Notes under the pieces: generated by a model
What the model was told of the DNA's origin: nothing
What the model saw: the letters and a program-made list of their open reading frames with translations, nothing else
The model's database searches: none
Made by a program: the position numbers and the translations under genes
Assembly: GCF_032884065.1 (NCBI RefSeq)
Contig: NC_088881.1
Location: forward strand, 12,613,260-12,677,259
From: Artemia franciscana
Lineage: Eukaryota; Arthropoda; Branchiopoda; Anostraca; Artemiidae
Length of the DNA stretch: 64,000 nt
Direction: 5' to 3'
In this document: piece by piece, positions 1 through 9,432 of the stretch
Position numbering within the stretch: position 1 is the stretch's first letter
Layout: the number at the start of each line of letters is the position of its first letter

Positions 1-139
1 AGTGTATGCCATAGTATCTCAAAAGAATGTAATCTGGTGATTCCCTTGTTATTCAAATGAATTCTTAGATAAAATTGAATGGATCTGAAAGTGTGCCACA
101 AAAGTGATTTATAAGTAACGAAAAATATCTTTTCTAAAA

Positions 140-1500
140 AAAAAATTCTAGAACTGAGAATGGGTCTTGGCATCCCCCCGAAATCCACCCACCCACTTAA
201 ATATTCCCCTGGATGATTTTGGATGTTCATTAGAAGGGAGATTGAAAGGTCTACTCACACAATCAAGTCAGAGGTAATACTATAGCGTTGTCTATAGTAA
301 AGAGCCATAAGGGTTCTATGTATTAATTATTTTTTCCCAGAGGCACTTCAACGGAAGGGGTGGTCGTATACACTTTGGAGGGGGCTGATTCGATTGCTAA
401 TTGAAAGTTCTAGTGCCGTCTTTAAATGTCAAAAGTGATATGGGTTCAAAAAGCCACCACCCAAACCGTTTTTCCCCAAATACATTCCATCAAAATTTTA
501 AGATGACCATTTTATTCAAGATAGTTATCAAGTTAAATAACCCTTCCTCTGGGTTTGACAACATCCCTTCCAGGCTCTGGGACAAGGGTTGTAAGCTACG
601 CAAACTCTCCTTTGTTGAGATGTAAGGTTTTTAAAGTAAGGGTGGTAATACAAACTTTGGAGGGGGCCCATTCCATTGAAAATCGAAAGTTCCGGTGTCC
701 TTTTGAGATTCAAAAGAGATCGGAGGGCAACATTCCCCTCCCACACCGTTTTTAGGAAGGAGGCAGATGCCTCAAAGGGTGCTTTTTCGCACCAAAACAT
801 CCTAACTCTCATTGAAGCTTCAGGTAAATACGTAATTAGTTCAAAGGAAGGGCAGGGAGGGGGGTAGAGGTAGAATTTGATATTTAATCCCTCTTGATTT
901 CTTGGAATGTTTCTGGTCTACGTAGTTATTACAAAAGTAAAAAGAAGCATTAAACCCCAAAATTAGCAAAATTTATTCTGCATAGGAGAGGGACTGTCCC
1001 TTCCTCACCCCCAACCTCCGCCTCATGGTCGTAAAACTTAGGATGATGCTCATTCGATCAGAAATTAAGAGTTCTAGTCTTTTTTTTAAGTCGAAAGTGA
1101 TAGGAGACCAACCAGCCCCTGTCCTAAAAATATTTTTGATATCTGGTCCTTCTGTAGTCCCTTAGGACATTTGATCAATATTTTGAAGTAGACCTACCTT
1201 TGCACTTTTACTGTGGCTGCTCAATGCTGCGTCTGGGTTAATTTTCCACGATGTATGGAGGAATTATCCGGGGGAGTGGGGATTTTCTGGAGGCAAAAAC
1301 ACTAGAACCTCCGAGACCATTAAAAAAAGGGCTATGAAAATTGTTCCTGGTTGATTTTTTACTTTTTTTGAGGAATGTTTGGATCAGCTTCCTCTGACAT
1401 CCTTGAAAATAAGATAATTTAAATCTGCCATGAAACAGTAGCTTTAATTGGGGAGGGGACATGTACCTCCTTTACTTCCCTCCTCTGATGTTTTGAAAAA
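140..1500 (-). repeat. Decayed copies of the palindromic-repeat family
   Basis: This stretch contains diverged pieces of the abundant repeat seen better at 22671-25903, 36063-37787 and 53832-55553. The shared block reads as 'aaagttctagtg' followed by a C-rich 'ccctcccac' tract. It occurs near 403-470, again near 685-750 and a third time near 1068-1120, all in the orientation of the 22.7-kb copy. I see no coding potential; short open frames here merely cross the repeat. Family assignment rests on visual alignment of these blocks. Confidence 0.6.
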
Positions 1501-2445
1501 TATTTTTGGCATCACTGCCATGGAGTTTGGACTGAAATGCGCCAGTTCAGCTTTCACCGTCACATACTCCCTTACAAGCCAAATACTACACAGTCAAAAT
1601 TCACTAACATTAACTAGAAAAATATTAACGACATTAAATTAACTAGACATTTAAAAAATATCAACCAAAATTAACCAGAAAAAAATACCAAAAACTATCA
1701 CTTAGCGAAAATCTCACTTCATCAATGGAAAAGTACCATAATCCCTTTGGGCCATATTTTATTCCTCAAACAGCGATTTGATTATTCGACAATTTTTGCA
1801 TCAAAATGTGTTAACCTTAAATTAATATTCGCTACTTTGAATCATTGTCTTTTTTCTATTTTTTTTGTACTGACATAATTTTGTTCGTTTAAAGCTAAGG
1901 AAGCCAAAAAATGTATTCTGTAGTCTGAGCTACCAGATCAAGAAAGGCTCAGCTGATTAATTCAAAAGTAAGAAGGGTAATAGCCCTTTTACAAGGATAT
2001 TGCATAACTTGCCATAACCTGCTGTCTTTGCGTGTAAATCACTTATTTTAATTGATTATTGTTGTTGAGGTTCATTATCAGCATTTCAAAGCTAACTAGT
2101 TCAAATTTTACAAAGCCAAACGCTAAGAATTTGAACTGAAATCTGAGCTGAAATCCGATTTTTTTTTTTGGTCAATAACAAGATTTCCTTGATAAATAAT
2201 GCATTGCAAAAGGAAAATGAAATGGGCAATTACCATACTCAGCAATAAAAATTTGCTCCGACTGAAATGATTGTTTAGCACTAGATTGCTCAGATAGACT
2301 TCGTCAGCAGAACTATTCTATTCTAAAAATTATTTAAAAAGAAATTAAACTTTATCTGATTCAGAATCATCTTTTACTTTTGCGCTTATTAAGCCTTAGG
2401 TGTATAATTTCTTATTCCATTAAGCTAGTTTCATTTTTGTTATGG
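1501..2445. other. AT-rich stretch, nothing recognised
   Basis: No exon, RNA gene or repeat could be recognised. The sequence is AT-rich with short A and T runs. It lies downstream of the last EMC2 exon seen (3900-4050), so it may be EMC2 intron or 3' sequence. Confidence 0.4.
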
Positions 2446-2803
2446 TAGATTAATCCATCTAATTTAAAGCCGTCCTGGCTAAGTGATTGGCGCGGTGGTG
2501 CGAGAATTCTTTGTCTAAAGGGCACGGGTTCAATCCCAGTTGTGACCAGTTATTTAGTTTGGGACGGGGGTCAGTGGCGTGACTCTGTAAGCTCAGCCAG
2601 AGTCAACTCAGCTCTAAATGGGTACCTGGAGATATATGGGGAAGGTTATCAGGAGGGGTGTATGAAAGCACAGGATAGTTGACCCCCAGCCCCCCGTTGC
2701 AGGTCCTGGCTGAAGGGTCATGAAACAGAGATCAGCACCGCCGGTTCGGACCTTAAGGGTCTAGTCCCGTTTTCCTTACTTAATTCTTAGATTAATCCAT
2801 CTA
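2446..2803 (+). mobile_element. tRNA-derived SINE with 16-bp target site duplications
   Basis: The SINE body is 2462-2787. It is bracketed by a perfect 16-bp direct repeat, TAGATTAATCCATCTA, at 2446-2461 and 2788-2803, which marks a target-primed insertion. The head looks like a tRNA gene: an A box at 2476-2490 (TGGCTAAGTGATTGG) and a B box at 2527-2537 (GGTTCAATCCC), about 50 bases apart, fit an internal RNA polymerase III promoter. The tRNA-unrelated body contains 'gttgaccccc' and 'ggttcggaccttaag' blocks and ends in a pyrimidine-rich tail. SINEs encode no protein and borrow LINE machinery. The intact duplications suggest a fairly recent insertion. Confidence 0.88.
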
Positions 2804-2891
2804 CTGCTTAGGCCACTTACTGGTTTTGTATTACTCTAATCTAATTTTGTATAAGCCGATTTTTAATTATCTTACCTCTAATTAAATCTTG

Positions 2892-2893
<2 letters not shown>

Positions 2894-2942
<49 letters not shown>
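2894..2942. repeat. (TA)n microsatellite
   Basis: About 24 uninterrupted TA dinucleotides. A simple repeat, probably length-polymorphic. Confidence 0.97.
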
Positions 2943-2944
<2 letters not shown>

Positions 2945-3899
2945 AATTAACACAAAAACCATGAAGAAAACGAATAGATGAAACGCTTCATTTACACTGA
3001 ATAACTGCTTCACATCCATTCCCTAGTTTAGCAAGTAATCATAGACTTGACCCAGCACTTTTGTTTAATACAACAGTCATGAAGTGGACACGTAGTTTGC
3101 AATTGATATCCATCCCTCTCGGGCGTCACTAGCCATTTTTTTTTGGGGGGGGGGAGGATTCATACCGACTGTCAGGTAATTTTTACACACTGATTTTGGA
3201 GATACTGCTATTAAAATTATTTCTTTCCTGGTTTATCACCGACTAAGACTGATCTTCTTTCATTGATTTTACATGATACAGCTACATCAGTCCATTTACC
3301 CTATTAAAAAAAAAACTTGAGCAGGTAAAGTATACCTGCTCATAGTGATGCTTCGCGCCACTATTTTACCAACCCAAATTTTTATCGACTGGCTGAGTGA
3401 ATTGGGGGGATGTCCCCCTCCCCCCGTATGTTGTGCCTCTGGTCACTCTATGGCAACTCATACTCCTAAAAAGATTATTAGAGGACAATGTTGTAATACG
3501 TTTTGGGCAATTTCTCCATGCTAGTTCTGAGCATCAATAGTTTCTGCCCCATCCAGCTAACTCATTAATTGGAACTCGGAAGACGGACAAATTAGTGGCA
3601 GTACCTTGCACAACTAAGCAGTCAAACCATTTTTCTGTTTTTCACAGTTTCTGGCTTTGTGTTCTTTGCTATTTTTGTTTCCTTAATATTTATTTTTTGC
3701 TGTTGTTTATTTCTGCACAAAGGATTTATTTGGCTGCATGTTTATTAAGGCACAAAAAGCTTCCCTTGACTGGTCCTGTGAAATTCCCTCTACAGCTGTT
3801 GGAGTTTTTTTTTTCTCGTTTTATAATTTTTCTTAATCGACAAAGTGAAAAAAAAAGTCAAATATTTTAGCCTAGAAAAAATTATATAAAACTACTTGC
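2943..3899. other. Non-coding, with one perfect hairpin
   Basis: No exon recognised. A perfect 9-bp inverted repeat (gagcaggta / tacctgctc, 5-base loop) lies at 3319-3341 after an A run. Such a hairpin could be the 3' end of a decayed retroelement, but nothing else supports this. The stretch follows the last visible EMC2 exon on the minus strand and is probably its next intron. Confidence 0.4.
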
Positions 3900-4050
3900 C
3901 TTTCTAGGCTAATGTACTTATCAGCTCGTAGCTTCCTGACTCTAAGACTTCCTGGAAACTCTTTGCTCAACTCTTGTAAACAATGGTCTATTATGTCAAT
4001 TCTCTGACAGTCACAGGCTGCTAAGCAGACTTGTTCGTATACTAACCATC
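3900..4050 (-). CDS. EMC2: EMC2 internal exon (TPR region), GC splice donor likely
   Basis: This exon encodes 49 full codons starting WLVYEQV and containing CLQELSKEFPGSLRVRKL. Animal EMC2 has the pattern W-x2-YEQV ... CLQEL-x3-FPGS-x-RV-x2-L, so the match is specific. EMC2 is the TPR scaffold subunit of the ER membrane protein complex, which inserts membrane proteins. The acceptor is TTTATAG|GA at 4051-4052. The exon starts in phase 1, which matches the end of the exon at 7541-7654 (GAG A + GA TGG). The donor appears to be AAG|GCAAGTA, a GC donor, which splits the conserved E-R codon pair. A weaker GT donor four bases on (CAA|GTAGTT) cannot be excluded. The next exon was not found in 1-3899 and may lie outside the window. 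Confidence 0.88.
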
Positions 4051-4372
4051 CTATAAAGAAGAAAAGAAGAAAAGTTCAGTTCAGTCAAGGGCGACATAAA
4101 AACATATAAAGCTGTCCTAAGAAATACATCAAATTCCACGATACTCTGTAATTTTATTCTTAAGACCGTCATGTTACCAAGGGTCATTTTATCAACATCA
4201 AATCATGGCTGGACTGAAAAAACAATACACGTATACTAGGTGAAAGTTTTTTTTTATTTCACAAAAAGCCTTGTAGAATAATTGCAAATTTAATATGACA
4301 CATGACAAGATAAAACCATGGTCAAAATCGGGACTTAATTTCCAAGGGGCAGAAGAGACAGCCTTTGCCTCC

Positions 4373-4590
4373 CAGCTGAAATTTAGTCTCTTCAAAAATT
4401 CTTGTCAAAACTAAGATAAGCCAGCATAATTCAAACATCCACAGGAACAGGCCAGTTTTCTTTAGTATAGCTTTACCTTTATAATACTATATGGCCCATT
4501 TTTCACTTTTCCCTGTAATTTTTACTTGAAAATTGAGAAAATTGGCTCCAGCTTTGCCCTCTTCCCCAGGATTTTGACGAAATTAGGCCA
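4373..4590 (+). repeat. Dispersed repeat, copy 1 (partner at 32232-32448)
   Basis: About 220 bp that aligns along its length, in the same orientation, with 32232-32448. Shared blocks include 'tcttcaaaaat', 'ttttctttagta' and 'ttggctccagctttgccc'. One copy lies in an EMC2 intron and the other in a GTF2H3 intron. No coding capacity; class unknown. Confidence 0.7.
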
Positions 4591-5703
4591 CTGGTTAAAA
4601 TACATGATCTAAAGACTTTTTATTTATTTTAAATATGATTTTTATCGCAAAGCTAGGATTATCTTCCCCCCTACCCCCCTTATTAGCATTCTAATTACCC
4701 TAATTAGCACCCTTGGTCACTCTTTAAGGCACATTTTTTTTTAATTAGTAAATATGGAAGCTTGTAGCAACATCCTTCTTACTTCAATCACACAAAGATA
4801 TAGCACTTGGGAACAAATTACGGTTGATATAGGTTTTTAAGACCAAGCTTTCGCCATTTTAGCTTTCCACAACTGCAAAAAAACTCACTTTTCGTTGGAA
4901 AGTTTGATTTTGAATGAGCAAACTGAATAAGCTACATTTATGATTTAAAGAGGATTCAAAGCAGCAAGAATTTTAATAAGTTGCTTTCATTGTATATAAA
5001 TAGTAAAAAAATAACAGGTGAGCATTGTTTTCAAGAATTGCAATTTTATGTCCCACTTGGATTTATAGAAAAAAAATACATTAACCTCAGAAAGGATTAA
5101 AAACAAACAAAGAATTACTACAATGTCATGTGCCCTGCTGCCACTAATTTAACACTTAACTCCTTTCTTAACACAAATCAAACAAAATAAAAATACTAAT
5201 TTTAATGATTCAATACTATTGTATGATACTGACTAATTAGCATTTTAAATGTATTGTAAGTGATGATGATATACATTTTGATCAATTTTAGCAGTTATAC
5301 AGAATATGATTTTTCTGATTATCTTAACTTTTACAGAATTATTAGGATTTGATTTTTTCAGGGTAACCACATATATTAAAAAGAAAAAAAGAAAGAAAAA
5401 AAAAAAGATAACTATTCTAATACCAGTTAAGAAAGCAAGCAGCATTGCAAGAAATTCTTAAAAACAACAACTAAAATTGAAATATTCAAAAACAAGAAAC
5501 TCCTTAGAAGGATGTGGTCGATTAACTGGTGTTTTGTAAAATGAAAAAAGGGCAGCTAAAAATAATGGTAGTGAATGATTTAAAGCTTCAACAGAATTGA
5601 AGTTTTAAAGATCTCAATAAAGTGTTGTTTTTTTTTTGTTTTTCTTAATTCATATAGTGACATTTTAAGGAAGTATTTGTTCAAAAAGTTTACATTCACG
5701 ATC
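4591..5703. other. EMC2 intron, nothing recognised
   Basis: AT-rich intronic sequence between the two EMC2 exons, with poly-A and purine runs. No exon or element recognised. Confidence 0.5.
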
Positions 5704-6480
5704 TATAAAGTAAGGAGCAACGCAGTTCAATGGCCCAGTAACCGTATTTCTAAAAAACAGAATTTCATACTAATAGATATCAAAATTTTCTTGTTGATGA
5801 CCCCATTTCACATATAGAGGTGCTTAGGAGGATGAGTTGGAATTCTCTGGGGGATTTCCCGGGGATCTCTGGGAAACTTTCCACTAGGGGATTGGGGATT
5901 TTCGGGCAATATTTACTATGCAAAAGGGGGGGGGGATTCCCTGTGACTTGAAAGAATGAAAGTATGCTAAGGAGTATTTTTCAGGCGGAGTCGTAGGCAA
6001 TGAACTATCTGGGGAAATTTGGAGAGAGGATAGAATTGTCTGGGGGTAATTTTTTGGTGGAAGAATTTACATGGGATGGATTTTCCAGAGAAGGGGCAGA
6101 TTTCCTGGAATTGTTTGAAAAATGATCAGAAATTAATTTTTTGTTAAAAACAAGTTTTTTTTACTATAAGTAAGGAGCAACATTAAAACTTAGAACGAAC
6201 AGAAAGTATTTCATATATGAGGGGGACTGCCCCCTCACCAATACCTCACTCTTTAGACTGAAGTTCAACCTTATGTCTTTATTCTTTAAGAATGATTCCT
6301 GAAACACAAGGGCTGTGTTATTAGAATCAAAACCTTTTTTAAAAGTTCTTAGAAAATTTTAGCACAAAAAGAGGGGTATTGAGGAGGAGGCAGCTCTCCC
6401 CCCTCTTACATGGAATAATTTCTGTCTGTTTTGAATTTTAATGTTGTTCCTTACTTTCATTTGAAAAAAAAACTTTTTTC
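5704..6480 (+). repeat. Diverged palindromic-repeat family member
   Basis: It contains two 'taaggagcaac' blocks, the G-rich 'tttcccggggat' tract and, at about 6160-6480, the family's long imperfect palindrome. Its arms carry 'gtaaggagcaacattaaaac' and the reverse 'aatgttgttccttac', with 'caatacctcactctt' facing 'aagaggggtattgagg'. Much more diverged than the copy at 53.8 kb. Lies inside an EMC2 intron. Confidence 0.65.
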
Positions 6481-7079
6481 TTTTTTTCTATTAATAGTCA
6501 AAGAAACTAATCATATCTTTAGGACAGTATGTAAGAATATGCAACCACAGAGATGCAAAACTAAACAACTACTAAATTATTCATAGGTTTCCATTGAGTA
6601 GACAACATACAACTGCATGACTTGAAAAAGAAGCAAATAAGAGAAACAACAGAATATATATTAGATCAACTATATATAAGTACATAAAAAATAAAAGGGA
6701 TCATAAAAGGGATTAATGTTAAAACTTAATGTACAACTGAAAATAGAATTTCTCAGCATTTAAAATTTCTCTTCTATCTAAAACTGATATTTTTTTTTAT
6801 AGTTAAGATTTTAGGCCTCGAATTCTTCTATGGTCAATGAGTTGCACATTCTTTTCATTTAAAAGTAGGAGTTCTTTGTTAAAGAAGAATAGTGGAATAG
6901 TGAAAATATTGGCTAGTGTATGGGTTAATAATGTAACCTAATAATGGCCTAAACAAAACGACTATTTTTCCTTTAAATAGTTGATAGGAAAGTAAGCAGT
7001 AAATTTCCTAAAATAATAAAAAAAAAAATTAAAAAACGCTAAAAAAGCAATTTTTCTTTCTAGAATGTTCAGAGTAGTT

Positions 7080-7241
7080 TTATGCAATCCTTTCCATCAC
7101 AGGAGAAATCCTGAATACTTGCTCCTTTCCACAAGGCGAAATCTCTGCAACAGCAAAGGCCACTTCCTCTGGCTTAGGAGAGTATTCTTGACATTCCCAG
7201 TCAAAATGATTAGAAAAGATTAATATTGTAAACTCAAAAAT
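7080..7241 (-). other. Exon-like open segment, unidentified
   Basis: On the minus strand an acceptor-like TTAAAATTAG is followed by 53 open codons and a TAA stop at 7080-7082. The peptide begins IFEFTILIFSNHFDW and ends RISPVMERIA. Codon use is richer in G and C than the flanks, and the composition looks protein-like rather than like translated AT-rich DNA. I do not recognise it. It lies in the EMC2 intron on the same strand, but joining it to the EMC2 exon at 7541-7654 gives a stop at once, so it is not an ordinary EMC2 exon. It may belong to a nested gene, a processed fragment or a mobile-element ORF, or may be open by chance. Confidence 0.3.
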
Positions 7242-7540
7242 CTAATTTTAAAAATAAAACAAAAGCACCTACACTCTGCCTGCTCTTTGAAAACGAGTCA
7301 ACTCTAAAACATTTTTGAGTCTATGAAACAATTAACCTTGAAAGTAAGCTATTGAAGCTATGCAGCTTCTTTGAAGGGGCTAAATTTGGAAAAAAATAGA
7401 GGCCTAAAATACACTTCTTTTTGTGTCAGCCCCCCCCCCCCCCTTTCAAGAAAAATACTCTTTTCCCTCAAACTGTTAGTTCTCTACACATCACCTACTA
7501 GTAGATTAAACAAAAAAAAATAGAAGAAAAAAATTCTTAC

Positions 7541-7654
7541 TCTCATCTCCAAGCTTATGCATTGAGTCAGCCAATATTGTCTCAAAAAGAGTAATAGCTT
7601 CTTCGCTTTTACGGGCATTATCTTCCCTCCATAGCCGAAACTTTGCCCTAGCAG
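7541..7654 (-). CDS. EMC2: EMC2 exon near the N-terminus
   Basis: The exon encodes 37 full codons containing KFRLWREDNARKSEE and ending SMHKLGDE. Animal EMC2 starts with a helix of the form M-R-K-W-R-E-E-N-S-R-N-S and reaches K-L-G-D-D before the first TPR, so position and spacing agree. Acceptor TTTTTCAG|CT is at 7655-7656; donor GAGA|GTAAGA is at 7539-7540. It begins with two bases of a split codon and ends with one, and joins in phase to 3900-4050 to give LGDERWLVYEQV. The first coding exon, which should supply about 15 residues and the ATG, was not located upstream (higher coordinates). Confidence 0.88.
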
Positions 7655-8754
7655 CTGAAAAATTCAAATTAAATAAGACTTGCAGTGTGCTGATCCAAAT
7701 CATATTTTTCTTCTTTCCAAAATATGCTCAATTATATCTCAAGATAGATTAGTAACAAATTGGACAGAAGTTGTAATATATCCGCAAAAGTGAATTAAGA
7801 CTTTCTTATTTCTTATAAGTTATAAATATGGAAAATAATTAGATCTAAACAAATATAATAAGTATTTTATCAACAAAAAGAAAAAAGCACCTCAATATTA
7901 CTCTTTCCATTATATTCAATATCATATAATAACATTTGTTTCATTTTAAGGACTAAAATAAAGGGATTTGGACAGGAAAGTACTTTTCAAAATGTCCTTT
8001 TTATGTTTTAACTGTATAGCAAGTTATTGCAGAGGGATTGAGGGAAGGATGACTCAAGCTCTAATCATTTTATTACCAAATGTCTTCCATGGTCATGTTG
8101 ATCAATGGCAGTTCTTATCCCATTAAAAGTTCTTATCCCATGGGTATATAATCATACCCATAGCCATTGTCACAGAAATATGTGTACAACAGATAAAAAA
8201 AAATATTAAGTAGAAAATGAAACTCAAAATAACATAAACAGAGTCAAAGTAAAACCTAAAATCCTTGGGAATGAAAAGTTCTTTCCTGGATGATATGAGC
8301 TTTTCTTAAGGTCAGTGGTGGTCCTAGCCTCTCTTGTGGTCACAGCAAAATCTTAATTTAACACCCCTCCCTGCCTCCAAAACAAATTTCAGGCCAAATT
8401 TTAACAAATTCCATTTAAATAACAGGATTTCTGCTAATTAACAAAATGTTTCCTTTATTTAAATTGGTTTTTTCTTACTTTATATGGGAAAATATGCAGG
8501 ATAATGAAAATTTTTGGATTAAAATGGCTTATGCTTACTGCAAACTAAGCCTTCTACCTTATTTCAATAAAAACCAGATCTATGTTGCATGGGCCATGTG
8601 AGGTATTGCGGAAACCTTTGTTCGGCTTCACTGAGTAAAGTGTTGAGAGAGAAACAGTTTGGTTTCGTTTCCTCACTTTGATTAAACGCTGAAGTTGTTA
8701 ATCTGTAAGGATCTTAAAATAAATACTACATCAGCTCGCTAAAGTTGCAAGCCC
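7655..8754. other. EMC2 5' intron or upstream region, nothing recognised
   Basis: AT-rich. The short first EMC2 exon and the promoter are expected somewhere to the right of 7654, but I cannot point to them. Confidence 0.4.
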
Positions 8755-9315
8755 CTTATTGCAACTAGCAAAAGTTGCAAACCTCTCATTGCTGAAGATG
8801 ATTGTAGCCTAACAGCCGATTATTACTTACAAGTCCCATACATGTCTTACCACTGGAACCAATTTGGTCTTACCATCAAATACACTGGGAACAAATAAGA
8901 GGTACACCAATTAGCAAAAGTTGCAAACCCTCATTGCTAAAGCTGATTATGAGCTAACAGCCGACAGTTACTTAAAAATCCCCAATATGTCTCACAATTG
9001 ATATTGGCCTAATTTTAGTTTCAATGTATACCTTATTACTGAAGTTGTGAGCCCCTTTAAACTTTCAAACTGGTACATCTCACGAAGGAAATTTTTTATC
9101 AAAAAATGGATGACATATACTTCGATCAGCTCATCAAGAACTATCCACTGCCATTAAAAAAAAAATCTATCTGTCTTAGTTCAAAAGTTGACTTTTTTGC
9201 CATAGGCCAAGTTTCTAACGTCATCACTTAGAAAGGAGCAAAGGATAAACTCTAATTTCTTCAGCAATGAGAGAACTTTCAAAGTTTAAGAGGCACATCT
9301 GATACCATTTTTGTA
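8755..9315 (+). repeat. Diverged repeat units; full first unit of a ~310-bp dimer
   Basis: Around 8755-8850 and 8910-8990 the motif 'agcaaaagttgcaaac' recurs, followed in each case by 'taacagccga'. A further ~310-bp unit at about 9000-9315 is repeated from 9316, but the second copy is split: its left part is 9316-9415 and its right part 12194-12400. Shared blocks are 'cccctttaaactttcaaact', 'aaaatggatgacatatact' and 'aaggagcaaaggataaac'. Confidence 0.75.
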
Positions 9316-9432
9316 TTGGCCTATTTTTGGTTTCAGTGTGTACCTTACTATTGAAGTTGTCAACCCCTTTAAACTTTCAAACTGATATATCTTATACAGA
9401 GATTTTTCTACCAAACAAGAGCTAAGAGCTCA

